Shown: positions 22,820-36,202, counted from the first letter of the stretch. The stretch is 64,000 nt of DNA from Cryptomeria japonica (GCF_030272615.1 NC_081414.1:234718733-234782732), one strand, 5' to 3'. A program made the numbers and translations. The notes: generated from the letters alone by a model not told the origin.

Positions 22820-24720
22820 CATTGACATCAATGACAACATTTGCCAACATTTTTTCTCTATCAAACAATTCACACCCCTTGTCTATGCTTCCACATTTTG
22901 AATATGTATCTACCAGAGCATTTACAACCACAACATCTAACAGAAAACACCCTTTCCCTTATGATTTCATGGATGTCCATACCCTCTTCCAAAGCTCTTA
23001 AATTGGCACAAGATGGGAATATACTAGCAAAGGTGAATTGATCAATTCGAACACTTGTTCACTGCATTTGGTGAAACAAACCCAATGCCTTGTGAGGGCA
23101 TCCATGTTTTATGTAACCTGCAATGACAAAATTACATGATAATTCTACTTATTTCATGTCATCAAAAACTTTACAACTAAAAACGAAAAAATTCCCAACA
23201 AAATCCCTGGCATGAGAAATAGCTAAATAAAAATTCTTGACAAAATCCCTAACATGAAAATAACTCTACATGAGAATTGTGGAATCTGGTGAGGAGTTCT
23301 CCACCATACTTTCTTTGAATAGTATAAGGAGAAAATATGTGCAGCACACAACTTGAGATTCCTTTTGTTGACTCAATTCTTTTCTATAACAAACAACAAA
23401 GTGAAATTCAAAACCCTTTGCCTTGGAAAAGAACATAGATAGTCTAAGCTATTTTTTTGCAACCATTTATTGTTAATTGAATAAAACAATGATTATTCTT
23501 AAAGTAAGTACAATCCAAATCCCCACATACATTTATGTCTATCAATTGATATCTCCTCCTTTGGTCACTGTATGGTAGATAAAATGCTTTTAGAGGACTG
23601 GGTATCTATTTTACCCTACTCATTATCCTACATGTAATAATTCCAAACATAATAAGAATCCACAAAAAATACTGGAACAAATCCTAGGAGGACAAATCCC
23701 AATAACCATTATAACCAAAACACATCACATTAATTGATGATAAAGTATAAACATACACATTTACTTGAACTTCTCCTTGAGCTCAGTCATGTGTTCATTG
23801 TTAGTGATGCATAAGTAGTAGTTAGGGTAAGAGCTCTACTCAATTATGGTGAAAGGCATGCCCATCCTAGTGGAAAGGATGGAATCAAGCCCATTTTCCC
23901 TTTGCACCATTCTCATTGCCTCCATGTCGACCATATTTCTTGCAATCATTAAATTCAATGAGACAATATCTCTTTTAGGAATTTTGTCAAACAATGCACA
24001 TGCCTTGTGTATGCATCCACATTTCACATGCATGTCCATTAGGGTATTTATAACTAATACATTTGACTAAAATCCACATTTAATTATACTCTGATGGATA
24101 GCCATACACTATTTTAATATTCCCATGTTGGCACAAGCTAGAAGGATGCTAGCAAAGATGGTAGAATATGGCTTTGCACTTGTTAATTTTATTTGCTTTA
24201 AAGTTTCCAAGGCCTTCTCAACAAATATGTTTTGCACGTATCTTGATATCATGGCATTCCATGTGGCCACATTTCTTTTAGGCATTTCATTGAAAAGTCA
24301 TAAATCATCATCAAAAAAAAAATTTGTATACACCATGCAATCATTGCAATCCAAGACACAACATTTCTTCGAAAATATTTAAAGCCTCTCCGGGAACACC
24401 ATTTTGTGCATATCCTGCAACCATTGTTGTCCTTGAGATCACATTTTTTGAGGCATTTTGTCAAATAATTCACGCCCCTTGTCTATGTTTCTACATTTTT
24501 CATATGTATCTACCAAGACATTTAAAACCACGACATCTAATAGAAAACACCCCTTTCATTATGCTTTCATGGATGCCCATACCCTCTTTCATAGCTCTTA
24601 ATTTGGCACAAGCTAGGACTATACTGGCAAAGGTGAATTGATTAAGTCAGACACTTGTTCGCTGCATTTGGTGAAACAAACCCAATGCCTTGTGAGGGCA
24701 CCCATGTGTTTTGTAACCTT
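22820..24720 (-). pseudogene. PPR (pentatricopeptide repeat) pseudogene fragments, partly duplicated
   Basis: Minus-strand translation shows plant PPR motifs broken by frameshifts: HKALGLFHQMQRTSV and LNQFTFASIVLACAKL (about 24690-24600), MPQKNVIS-type and GYAQNGVPGEALNIF blocks (about 24460-24375), and KCGCIHKACALFDKIPKRD with IVSLNLMIA (24039-23930). PPR proteins are RNA-binding factors of plastids and mitochondria. A block of about 430 bp occurs twice, at 22843-23300 and 24450-24880, and extends beyond the motif-coding part, so a genomic segment was duplicated. No intact open frame remains and no C-terminal E or DYW domain is visible. Confidence 0.75.
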
Positions 24721-24889
24721 CAATGATAAAATTTGATGACAATTCTCATTCTTTCATGTCATCAAAAAATTAACAACTATAAAAAAAAATCCCAACAAAA
24801 CCCCTGACATGAGAAATAGCCAAATAAAATTCTCAGAAAAATCCTTGATATAAAAATCGTGAAATCCGATGACAAATTCCCACCATAAA

Positions 24890-25698
24890 TAATTTATCAG
24901 CTAATTACATGATATTTCTATCTAATATTTAAAAAAAATATATTATATAATAATAAATAATAATATCTATTCATATAAATAGAATAGAGTTGTGTGTGAA
25001 TATATATGTATGAAAATGAAAAATCTAATTTTATAAAAAATTATGCCATGAAAATAAACATGAAACCAAATCCAACTTACATGCCATGTAAATTTTTTTA
25101 AACATGAAATTAAAAAATACATGAAACAATTCAACAAGAAATTGATGGAAGGAATTGTAGAGATTACACTAGTAGCGATAAAAAAGAGAATGCTACAACT
25201 AATATATGCTATTTTGGTCATTCCCGACAACAAAATTAAATCATGCCATGTAATTTTGTCTTTTTTTTGCTCACATTTCATTCGTATTAATCATGGAAAT
25301 GTTAATTAATCGATAAGGTATATTGCATGAGAAACACGCCGGAATTGTTTGATGTATTGCGCTTGAATAATTTTCCTGATGTCAAATTTCCATATATTTA
25401 TTGCTTCGACACTTTTCTTCTATGAATCCCACACCAATTAAAAAACAGTAAATTTTTTTGTTGTCATGAACCCAGCGGGGCAGCGCATTTTCTTTGTACT
25501 CTCACCATGCGAGATTTCAAACAGTCGATCCAAAGGTGTGTCCAGACATCTCACATACACGTATGAGCTAATTGTGCTTGCACATAAACGGTGTTGAATA
25601 TAAATCCTCGCACTACTTAAGACGTCTTATTTCTCTTTAAGTCAAGGTAATCAAATTAAGAGAGTAAATGTAGGGAAAGTAAAACCCATAATAAACAA
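24890..25698. other. AT-rich intergenic stretch, nothing recognised
   Basis: Dominated by A/T runs to about 25300, then unique-looking sequence. The frames at 24967-25281 and 25121-25309 have low-complexity, biased composition and no family resemblance. Confidence 0.5.
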
Positions 25699-25701
25699 TT
25701 A

Positions 25702-26191
25702 GGGGAAGAGCACTAGTTACCATTCATGTTCTTATAATCATTTGTTTTTTTACACCCAACCTTTCAATTACTAACTTAAAAAAAAAAATCAAAAAACAAA
25801 TAAAAAGTTCATTAATAAAGTTCACATGTACCAATAGCCGTCCATTTTTTAGCTTTTTTGGACCATAATTGGCCCATTTGTGCATATTTATTGGTACCCA
25901 TAGCACATGAGGATTGGGGAATTTGTGCATAAGTATTGATGATTTTAAGTGCACGATTATTGGGACATCTTTAAGCAAGTATCAGGTGACACTTTGAAAT
26001 GTGTACTTTTTGACCCTTGCGCACATAACGTATCCTACAACGTGCATCATTACTACCCATAAGCCAAAACAATAGTTATAAGTAGTTGAGTTGCATGCGA
26101 AGACAATAAAAAAAATCATCAAAATCTGATGTACCATTTAGAATCTGTGGGTGTGCGAAGTTAGCTATAACGACTACTAGTACACTTCCCC
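25702..26191. mobile_element. MITE-like element with TTA target duplications
   Basis: Terminal inverted repeats GGGGAAGAGCACTAGT (left) and GGGGAAGTGTACTAGT (right, reverse complement) match 14/16. They are flanked by tta (25699-25701 and 26192-26194), the 3-bp duplication typical of PIF/Harbinger-type elements. 490 bp, AT-rich, non-coding. A related copy may lie at 54704-55126. Confidence 0.7.
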
Positions 26192-26360
26192 TTATTTGGC
26201 TTGCCACTTTAAATGATAAACCAATGCCCTAATATTTTTGGAGAATAATAATTAGACTATGCAAATTTTATTCTCATGCGCCTACAGTACCTCTGCCAAG
26301 CATATGATGAGTTTTTTAAGTTATGTTTATTATTTTCAAATTAGATCAATAACTATTGTT

Positions 26361-26584
26361 TTTGGATTAAGGCAAAAACAGGTTTTGAAGGGGCCCTGAA
26401 ACCCTTTACAAAAATGATTCTAAAAGATTTAGAATCAAATCTTTTAAAAAAGTATCCAAAACAAGATAGGCTGCGAAGTATAGAACATTACAAATAGCAG
26501 CCAAAAAGACAGCAAAAGCCCAAGCGGGTAGCAAAAAACCAGTAGAGAGACCGAACATACAAACAAACAGAACCAGCAACCCAA
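26361..26584 (-). other. LINE 3' UTR and conserved tail
   Basis: T-rich on the minus strand, ending in AAGGG-loop-CCCTT (stem 26402-26406 with 26388-26392) then CAAAACC...TAATCCAAAAA. The same tail ends the LINE fragments at 20277 and 51543. Confidence 0.8.
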
Positions 26585-28190
26585 CTACACAAGGCTCTTG
26601 AGGGTTTCAGCCACCTCCACCTCCAGGGTACTCATCTTTCAGGTTGCATCCTTGATGTCTTTGTAGTCCAAATTCTGAGTGGCCGCTTTCTTCTTCATAT
26701 TGCCTCGAGTCCTCTTGTTGGGTCATTCATCAGCCTCAGTCACATCAGTATCATCTCCAATGGTAACAATAGTTCTCTCCTATTGCATACTATCAAAGTT
26801 GTTTACCATTGCATTCATGGCATCTGCAATTTGCTTAACAATCTTATGGTTGCTAGACATAATAGTATTGAGGGTAGCCTAGATTTTCTCATAGCCAACT
26901 TCCACATTGGAGATTCTATCCTCAAACCCTTTTTTCATTTGGTCAATACCTTCTCGAGACCTTTTAATGCACTCCAACACCGACTTCTTCTCCTCCTCCG
27001 ACCACTACCCAACCTCTTTCTAATTGCCTTGAATATTACCCACAAGAATAGCCTTCATCTTGCTTCACAGTGCCCTCTGATTAAGTCTGGACTCTTTCAG
27101 CTCATGAAACAACCACTTGAACATACTAAAAGTATCAATGGCATGTTCCCTTGCCATACCGAGCACATTGTCATAGTCCTCCTTCTTATCACTGAGCTCG
27201 ACACATTTAAGATGAAGATCCTCATGAACCATAACACTAATATTAGCAGTAGTAGTGTCGGGGCGTGGCGGAGAGGGGGACTGAAGGTTTTGGCTACCCT
27301 CCATCTCACCCACAAAAACCTCAGGGTTAGTTTTAGGGCTACTGGAAACAGGGGTATCCTTGGCCACCAAAGTAGAAGAAGAAGAAATCAAAACTTTCTT
27401 CTGCCCTTTTATGCCTTTTCCCTTAGGAGACTTGGCCATTGGGATTTTTTCAGACATCTTTTTTAAGAGGGGGAGGAGACTTGGTATCATATTCTGAGTC
27501 AGAGTCCTCGCTACCCGACTCTCCAGCACTAGTAGCATCCTCAGAGGAGGTTTGAATAGAAATATTTGAAGCAAGAAGGGCACGAAAGTGAGAGTCTATC
27601 AGTACTAAAAGCCCTTCATGAAGGATGGGGAATTTGGTAGGGTTCTTCTCATGGTCTTTGAAATTGGCCCTTAAAGCAGGCATAAGATAGAATGGAAAGG
27701 ACATTTTGACCCCATAATGGAAATGATTCATAATCACTAAATGATGTCCATAAACTCTAGAGAAACGACCATCTAGGGTTAAATAATCCATAATTACCTT
27801 TAGAAATCTTGCCCAGAAGCCCTTGGTCACAGAGATATTGTAGCAGCTAGCGGTCTTCTTCACAAGTTTGTCTCTCTCTTCTTCAATCTTTGGGAAGTTA
27901 TGTACAACCTGCTCGGTATAATTCCTCTCTCTATAAAACTTCATACCATCAATCGATAGGCCGGTGACTTGGGAAATGAGGCTCTCATCAACCAACACCT
28001 TCCACCCATGGAGAGTAATAGTCCCATCTTTGCAGTGCTTGGAAAAATAGTTGGTAACATCCTTGTTTGGACCCTGCAGCCTTTCAATGTAAGGGATGAA
28101 ACCCCCTTTCTCTAGGAGCCCCCAGAGCTTCTGCTCTTTCTTTAACTGCACACAATTCGTTGGCTCAATTCTCTTCCTGGTGCCCCCCAT
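26585..28190 (-). pseudogene. Third ORF of the LINE, unrecognised protein
   Basis: It begins about 170 bp after the ORF2 stop, at an ATG reading MGGTRKRIEPTNC, and spans about 535 codons with one frameshift near 27450-27480 and about seven later stops, nearly all fitting C-to-T decay. The first 200 residues look globular (LVDESLISQVTGLSIDG, KFYRERNYTEQVV, DYLTLDGRFSRVYGHH, MSFPFYLMPALRANF). Then come a Ser/acidic linker (SGSEDSDSEYD), a Lys-rich patch (MAKSPKGKGIKGQKK) and a probable coiled coil. I do not recognise the family; the spacing of hydrophobic blocks is loosely like plant transposon-associated proteins (PMD, PF20167), which is only a guess. The C-terminal part recurs in the LINE fragment at 19818-20277, so it is a standing part of the family rather than a chance neighbour. 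Confidence 0.75.
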
Positions 28191-28356
28191 TCTCAGCTTC
28201 TCTCTGTGAATAGCAACACTCACAACTTGCAATCTGAAGAACAAAGCCCACAACATACCAATATACACCCACAAAGCTTGTGAAATAACTCCACACTTAT
28301 TATTATGTCCTCTCTATCCACATGCCAAAATCGGAAAGGAGCTGATATTTCTAGAT

Positions 28357-30937
28357 TCACTTATAGTCATGATGACACAAATTATCATTAATATCGCTAC
28401 CTCGACTTCTATCATGAAAGATAAGCATGACTAGATCAGCCTCCAACTTGTCTCCATTGGTCCAACTCGACTGCCTCTTGCTAATAACCCCTTTATTTGC
28501 AAGGTAGTCAGCCATGACATTAGACTCCCTATAGATATGGAATATAAAACATTTATCAAAAGTTTTAATAATATCCCTAGATTTTTTAATCCAAATTTCA
28601 ACATTCCAAGAGGGTTTAGAAATACCCCTTAGATAGTTTATAATATTTTTTGAATCTCCCTCCAACCAAACACATTTGAAATTGTGTTGTCTAGCAAGAA
28701 TTAGGCTTTGGTAGGCTCCAATGGCTTCAACAAGATGGTTAGTATGTGTTCACAATGGGAGCGCCATCTCTAAAAGAAAGTTGTCATTATGATCAAGCAA
28801 CACTCCCCTACATCTTGTTGGCCCAGGGTTTTACCTTTGGCCGCCCCATCAAAATTAATTTTGGCCCAACCCTGAGGAGGTTTTCTCCAACCAAGATTAG
28901 GTCTAATGTTAGGATTGGGCCCAACAAATTGAGATATACCATAATCAATTTCCCAAGCATTAACAACCCTGATCTCATAGTCTTTAAGACCATTGTTCTA
29001 AGTCTTACACTTTAAACTGACAGTAGAGAGATTATCAATTATGGCTCGGTTAATTTTCCTGAAAACAATCTCAGGGAGAAGATAGGTCTCCCTGAAGATT
29101 CGATTATTTCGCTCCTTCCATAAACCCGACACCACATGAGGAAACACAAAAGACCATAAAGTTTTTAATAAATAATTCCTAGTAGACGCACTCCATTGGT
29201 CAACAAACTCCTTAACCATCCCAGCAAAGATCCCATCTTTGAAGAACTTGACTCCAAACTTCCATTGCATAAGAACAGTGCAGAAAAAGATGATCAACAG
29301 ATTCAGATTCCTCCAGGCATAAATAACATCTATTAGGTATAGAGAAGGCCCTCTTAAAAACATTATATGTGGTTAGGATTTGATTCAAAAAAAGAATCCA
29401 AAAAAAACATGTTGATCTTAGGTATTAAATGCTTCATCCAGAATTTGGACCACCATGGAACAAGAGGATCATCATAATAGACTGCAGAAGCAACAAAGAA
29501 TTTACCAATAGATGAGAACCTCTAGATCAATTCATCTTCAAAACTATTCTCTAAACCAAAGGAGTTTAGAGAAACCTGTTACAACTGGGTAAGAGACAGA
29601 TGAATCACAAAGAGATTCACCCATTTTACTTCAACCTAATAGTCCACCACCATCGACCCAAAAGAAGCAATACAAACATCTCTAAAAGCCCCCAATAGAG
29701 GATCAAGGGCCAATGAACTCTTACCAATCCAACAGTCATCCCAAAAATGGATACTCCTTCCAATATGCTCCATGATTAGCAACATTCTTGGCCTTAATAA
29801 TGTTATTTCAAAGATATGATCCAACAGGGATTTGAAAGGAGTTCAGAAAATCCTGAAAAAGTATGAACATTGTAGAGATATTTGTTATGCCAAAGAGTAT
29901 TCCATTCTCTCTTGCAATAATAAGTTCTCCACACTTGTTTAGCCAAGAGAACTAAATTAAAAGACTTGATACTCCTAATGTCCAAACCCGTATATTTTCT
30001 ATGTTTACAAACATTCTCCCACACCGCTAGAGGAATTATTTTCCTTCCACCCCGACCAAAGAAATCTTTTTTGAATTTTTTCAATAACCTCCGCAAACTC
30101 TGAGGGAATCTTGAACAAGTTGAGGGCATACATAGGAAGGTTATGTAGTCTGGCCTTTAGCAGCTAAATTTTTTCAGCTTGACTAAGAAGGGCACCCTTC
30201 CATCCCACTAGTTTCATATTGAAGCGATCAATCAAGGAAAGCCAAAACGAATCAGAAGGTTTTGATCCAAGAGGAAGGCTTAAATAGGTTGAGGGGAGCG
30301 ACCCAATCTTGCAGCCAAGGATATCAGCAATCTTATTTTGTCTAGCCTCACACGTATTGAAGAAGAACATGGAACTCTTCACTCTATTAACCACCTGTCT
30401 CGAAGCCTTTTCAGGCTTAAGGTGGACTTTATAACTCTAGCTTACCCAACATAAGAGCTCCCCATCAGGATAGTATCATCAATGAATTGCTAATGAGAAC
30501 AAGTTAAACAGGCAGATGACGATTTCAATCTTTTTAGATTCCCTTCCAGCACTTTTTTATGAATGAATCTACCAAAGCTTTCAGCCATAATGGTGAACAA
30601 TATAGGGGAGATAGGATCTCCCTAACTTAAATCGCGAGAGGCTCTAAAGAACTAAGATGGTGAACCATTGACAATAATAATAGTTGAGGCCGTGGTGATG
30701 AGATGCCAAATAAGACTAATGACCCTCCCAAAAAATCCAAAGGCATTAAGAATTTTTTTCAAAAAGGACCAATCCACCCTATCATAAGACTTTGCAATGT
30801 CTAGCTTCATAAAAAAACCCAGCATTTTCGAAGCAACCAAGGAATAAATATTCTCATGCACAGTAATAATGGAGTCCAAAATTTGTCTCCCCGACACAAA
30901 AACATTTTGCTAAGGAGAAATCAGAAGGGGTAAAATC
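28357..30937 (-). pseudogene. LINE ORF2, distal part: RT, zf-RVT, RNase H
   Basis: It continues the ORF2 begun at 39305, after the copia insertion. Minus strand: FFMKLDIAKSYDRVDWSFL (about 30815) is the RT palm motif A region; the catalytic FIDD is at about 30480-30470. LSLPLGSKPSDSFW and GWKGALLSQAEKI follow (30290-30165), typical of plant LINE RT C-termini. A zf-RVT-like stretch (about 29400-29270) ends in DHLFLHC. RNase H spans about 28860-28400 (KINFDG, and RESNVMADYLANKG at about 28510). Many stops and at least one frameshift. ORF2 in total is about 4.2 kb, normal length. Confidence 0.88.
30866..30937. repeat. Left copy of 72-bp host duplication flanking the copia element
   Basis: Matches 37592-37662 with roughly ten differences. 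Both copies encode the same LINE RT stretch (QNVFV-GRQILDSI), so LINE sequence is duplicated on either side of the insertion. A normal copia integration duplicates only 5 bp. Confidence 0.85.
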
Positions 30938-32008
30938 TGTTGGTATTATGGATGTGTTGCATTGGTTTTGTCATTGATGTCAACACCTGTCAACACTTGT
31001 GAACACTTATCAGCACTAAAGATCTTTGGTTATGTTCACCGGCATGTTTAGTGACTTATGCATAGTCACCGGTATCTGCTTCACCGGCAGGTTATATTGT
31101 TCGCCGACACTGAGGATGATCTGTTATCATCTGGAAATCACTTGGTTATGTCAAAGACATGGTTTGGACACTTGGTTTTGGTGATTTGGTTATTCGTCTA
31201 ATCGAGTTTGCATATTTGTTGTTACCAGCAAATAGGTCGAGGTTATGGACTGGCAAGCGTTATCTATTCCAGATCAGCACGACACGATATGGAGATGATT
31301 TATTGATTGGTTATTATTGTAAATGCATTGAGCCGACATGATGCATCATTTGTAATTGATTTAACTGTAATATTCTTAGTAAGTCGACCTACACATTTGG
31401 TCTTAGGTTTTGGTATATATGTAAGATCTCATTTATGAGATTATGTAGAAGGTGTGGAAAAGGATTATAATAAGGTATATGTGAATATAAGCAGAGCTAT
31501 ACACGCAGACATCATTTGAAGATTCAAGGAAGGTATGAAGAAGACAATCAGAGCCTAACCGATACTGAATCCAGCATACGAAGATGCTATTTTGTGCAGT
31601 ACATTATCATTGGATTTAACCATCCAACTGTAGTCAGTGTGACTCATTTTGTGATTGAGCAGTGAGCTCTAGGCAGTTGGCCTTTCTGCATATGCAAACC
31701 CCATTTGTACACACATACTATCTGCAGTAGTATCATCTGATTGTGGGTAAGGTTTCCCATCGTGGTTTTTTCCCTTACAGGGTTTCCACATACAAATATC
31801 TATGTTATGTGTTGTGGATGTTATTTGTCTTTCTGTTTCATGCATTAAACTTTACCGGTATTGTTATTAACTGTTAAACTATCAACCGTCATTAAGTTTG
31901 GTTTACCAATATTATGCATCAAGTTTGATTGAGTTATATTTGGGTTGAAATTAATAGACAACTGATTCACCCCCCACCCCACCTCTCAGTTACCTCCTAG
32001 TCCTAACA
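30938..32008 (+). repeat. 5' LTR of the copia element
   Basis: 1071 bp from TGTTGGTATTATGG to CTAGTCCTAACA, with the C-rich CACCCC...CTCTCAG signature shortly before its end. Matches 36554-37591. Confidence 0.92.
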
Positions 32009-32010
32009 AT

Positions 32011-32022
32011 TGGTATCAAAGC
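32011..32022 (+). other. Primer-binding site of the copia element
   Basis: TGGTATCAAAGC two bases after the LTR end; initiator tRNA-Met type with one substitution relative to the common plant form. Confidence 0.88.
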
Positions 32023-32065
32023 TAAGTCCTCTTTTTGCAGAAGTTTAATAGCTTGAGGAGATTCT

Positions 32066-35000
32066 ATGGCAACTAGCTATTTCAGAAAGGACAATCTGAA
32101 GCTTGATGGAACTAACTATGGTATATGGAAGATCAGAATGGAGACATGTCTGAATTGCATTGGAAAAGACATATGGGATGTTACAAAGAATGGCTATGTT
32201 GGTCCTACATAGAGTCAACCTAATCCACCTAACTTGACTAAAGATTAGGAGAATGATTGCAAAGCAAGAGAAACACTTTTGAGCGCATTGTCAAATCAGC
32301 AAATCATGGGATTATCAGATCGGTCTACTGCTAAAGCTATTTGGGATAAATTAGAGACATTGAATGAAGGTGATACCACTGTCAAAATTGCAAAACTGGA
32401 ATGCTTCCGGGTTAGGTATGAAAACCTGAAAATGGAAGAAGATGAAAGGATTTATGCTTTTATGGAAAGAGTTAATGAAATTGTTTTGTGTATACAATGT
32501 TGTGGAGGATCCTTAAGTAAAGATGAAATTGTTTCTAAAGTTTTGAGAGCATTGTCCTCAGCATACAAAATGAAAGTAACTACTATTCATGAATTAAGAA
32601 CAATGCCTAATACATCAGTATCTAGAGATACTTTGGTTGGAAAACTTTCAGCTTTTGAACTTGAGGAATTTGGTCATGTCGCTACAATTAAGATAGATTT
32701 AGCTTTCAAAGCATCATCATTTGGGAAATCTGATTGGAAAGCACTTTATGCAAGAGAACTTGAAGAAATTAGAAGAGAGAATGAAGAATTGGAAGAGCTT
32801 GAAGCACTATTTGCAAAGAAAATGCCCAAAGGTCCAATTGGAAGTAAGTATGAAGGTAAAGGACCATTTAAATGTTTTAACTGCAATAAAATTGGTCATA
32901 TGGCATCTAGGTGTCCTGATAGACATGCAAGATTGAAAGAAGAAGCTAAAAGAACATATAAGCCAAACCTTGAATATCAGAGATACAGATTTAAGAAGAA
33001 TAGAGACAAATCATGTTACTATGTTGATGGAGTTATTGATGATTCTGATGGGGAACTGACAGACAATGGATGGGCTTTTGTTGTAATAATAGAAGATCAA
33101 TCGGCACCTACTGTACAACCGGTAGAGTGGGTCCTGGCAGCTAAAATTGAAGAAAGGGATGAATGGATCATTGATTCCGGATGTTCACATCATATGACTG
33201 ATGATAAAAGTAAATTCTTAACCTTTCAAGAATACAATGGAGGTCTAATAAGATTTGGGGATGATAAAGCTTGTTTGATCAGAGGAAAAGGCACTCTATC
33301 TTTTGATGGTAAGCATAATACTGACAATGTTTATTATGTTGAAGGTTTGAGGCATAATCTTTTGAGTGTTGGTCAATTAGTTGAAAAGGGATTTCAGTTA
33401 CAATTCAAGAATGGTAAATGCAAAATCATGAATAGAACTGGTTTGGAAATTGTAACTGGTAATCAGACTAGAGGTAATATCTTTCACTTGAATAACAATG
33501 AGAAAACATGCTTGATTGCACATATTGATGAAAGTTGGTTATAGCATAAAAGACTTTGTCATGTGAATTTTGATTGCATTGTGAAGATCAGTACTACTAA
33601 GGCAATAAGGGATTTACCTAAGATTGTAAAACCTCACAATCTGATATGTAAGGAATGCCAATTTGGAAAGCAAGTTAGAGCAACTTTTAAGAGCATTCCA
33701 AAGAAATCCAATAATGTTATTGATTTAATTCATATTGATTTATGTGGTCCAACAAGAACTAGAAGTTTACAACGAGATAGATATTTTATGCTAATCATTG
33801 ATGATTATTCTAGAATGTGTTGGGTTACTTTTCTCAGGGAGAAATCAGAAGCTTTTGGGAAATTCAAACTATTCAAGGTAATGGTAGAGAATGAAACCGG
33901 TAACAAAATCAAATGTTTGAGATCAGATCAAGGAGGTGAATTCACATCTAAGGAATTTAATACATTCTATGAAGTGAATGGAATCAGAAGACAGTTATCA
34001 GCACCTCGAACACCCCAGCAAAATGGAGTTGTGGAAAGGAAGAACATAACTATTTTGGATGCAGCAAGAAGTATGATATTAGAAGCAAACCTACCTCATG
34101 TGTATTGGAGAGAAGCAGTAAATACAGTGGTTTATACATTCAACAGAGTTCACATCAAAGGTGAAACCGGTAAGACCCCTCATGAACTATGGTTTGGTAA
34201 TACTCCTACTCTTAAATATTTCAGAATATTTGGAAGCAAATGTTATATTAGGAGAGATGATTATATTAGTAAATTTGATCCGAGAAGTGATGAAGGAATA
34301 TTTCTTGGTTATTCATCTAAGAGCAAGGCATATAGATGTTTTAATAAGAGATTACAGAAAATCATTGAGAGTGCAAATGTGAAGATTGATGAACAGTTTA
34401 GAGGTAATTCAAGGTCTATGGACTCTGAACCAACAGTTGAGATAATCACAAATGAACCTATACAGAATGCATCGGTACAAAATGTTGATCCAGTCACATC
34501 GGCATCATTTGATAATTCCACAGTGACGGAAGAATAACAGCAAGTGAATACACCCAAGTATGTAAGATTGAATTACTCTGAGAGTCAGATAATTGGGAAT
34601 AAGTATCAAGGTGTTATGACTAGAGGAAGACTAGTAGATGAAGAGGTATGTCTAATTTCTCAAATTGAACCAGCAACTATTAATGAGGCATGTGAAGATA
34701 AACATTGGATTAAAGCTATGGAAGATGAATTGGAACAAATTGAAAAGAATAACACATGGACATTGGTTCCCCAGCCTAAAAACAAAAATGTCATTGGAAC
34801 TAAATGGGTATTCAGAAATAAACTTAATGAAGATGGTAAGGTATTAAAAAACAAAGCAAAATTAGTGTGTAAGGGATATTCACAAAAAGAGGGAATTGAT
34901 TACAATGAAACCTTTGCACAAGTAGCTAGAATTGAGGGAGTCAGACTATTTCTAGCATTTGCAGCACACAAGAACTATAAAGTATATCAAATGGATGTCA

Positions 35001-36202
35001 AATGTGCATTTCTGAATGGAGATCTTGAAGAGGAAGTTTACATCGAACAACTTGATGGATTTTCTTTGACAAATGACAAAGATATGGTTTGCAGGTTAAG
35101 GAAAGCTTTATATGGATTGAAGCAAGCTCCTAGAGCTTGGTATGCTAGAATGGACAAATACTTTTTAAAGCTTGGTTACACTAAAGGTAATGCTAATAGA
35201 AACTTATATTACAAAGTGACTAATGATGACATCTTGGTTATTGAAGTTTTTGTTGATGATATAAGTTTTGGAGGAGAAGATGGATTGTGTAAAGACTTTT
35301 CTAATAAGATGCAGGAAGAATTTGAAATGTCTATGATTGGGGAGATAAAATTCTTTTTAGGATTGTAGATTTCACAGACTGATAAAGGTATATTCATATG
35401 TCAATCTAAGTACTTGAAGGAACTACTAAAGAAATTTGGTATGGAAAACTCTAAACTGGTAAGTACTCCTATGACTACAACTGATAAACTATCATTGAAG
35501 GATAAATCAACAGCTGTTAATCCGACAAGATATAAATCTATGATTGGAGGTTTACTGTATTTGACACAAACAAGACCTGATATTATGAATGCAGTATGTA
35601 TTGTTTCAAGATTTCAGAGTAATCCTAAGGAAAATCATGAATCAACAGTGAAAAGGATTTTCCGATATCTACAAGGCACAACAAATCTTGGTTTATGGTA
35701 TCCTAAAGATGAAAATTTTGATTTATGTGCATACACAGATGCAAATTGGGTAGGAGATATAGATGACAAAAAGAGCACCATCGGCGGAGCATTCTTTCTT
35801 GGTAGCAGATTGATTACATGGTTGAGCAAGAAACAGAGTTGTACATCATTATCAACAGCAGAATCAGAATATGTTGCAACAACCACTAATTGTACTCAGG
35901 TATTATGGATTAAGAAAATGTTGAAGGACATAAAGGTAAAATGCAAAGAACCTATAATAGTTTACTGTGATAATATGGTAGCAATAGATATATCAAAAAA
36001 TCTGGTATTTCACTCTAAAACTAAACATGTTTCTATCAAATTCAATTTTCTGAAAGAGAATGTTGAAGCAAAAGAAGTGAAATTGGTTTATGTGAATACT
36101 AAAGAGCAGATTCTAGATATCTTTACTAAACCTTTGCCTAAGGAAACTTTTGAATATCTCAAAAAGCAGCTTGGAGTTATACCCTCACAGGTAGAAACTT
36201 AG
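32066..36202 (+). pseudogene. Copia gag-pol polyprotein with five in-frame stops
   Basis: One frame of 1378 codons. Gag begins at 32066 (LDGTNYGIWKIRME), with zinc knuckle CFNCNKIGHMASRCP (about 32872-32916). Protease active site WIIDSGCSHHMT at about 33163. Integrase: HKRLCH, then DLCGPTR, RSDQGGEFTSKEF and QQNGVVERK carrying the D-D-E residues (33550-34050). [22 protein letters not shown] (about 34985) and FVDD in place of the common YVDD (about 35250). RNase H: AYTDANWVGD and STAESEYVA (35730-35880). Stops at 32210, 32246, 33542, 34535 and 35366, no frameshift; each fits a C-to-T change on one strand (CAG, CAA or TGG origin). Little decayed, probably silenced rather than ancient. Confidence 0.93.

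Noticed and set aside
24967-25309. ORFs rich in Phe/Ile/Lys in AT-rich DNA
   Set aside because: Composition-driven; both strands are open and neither resembles a protein family.
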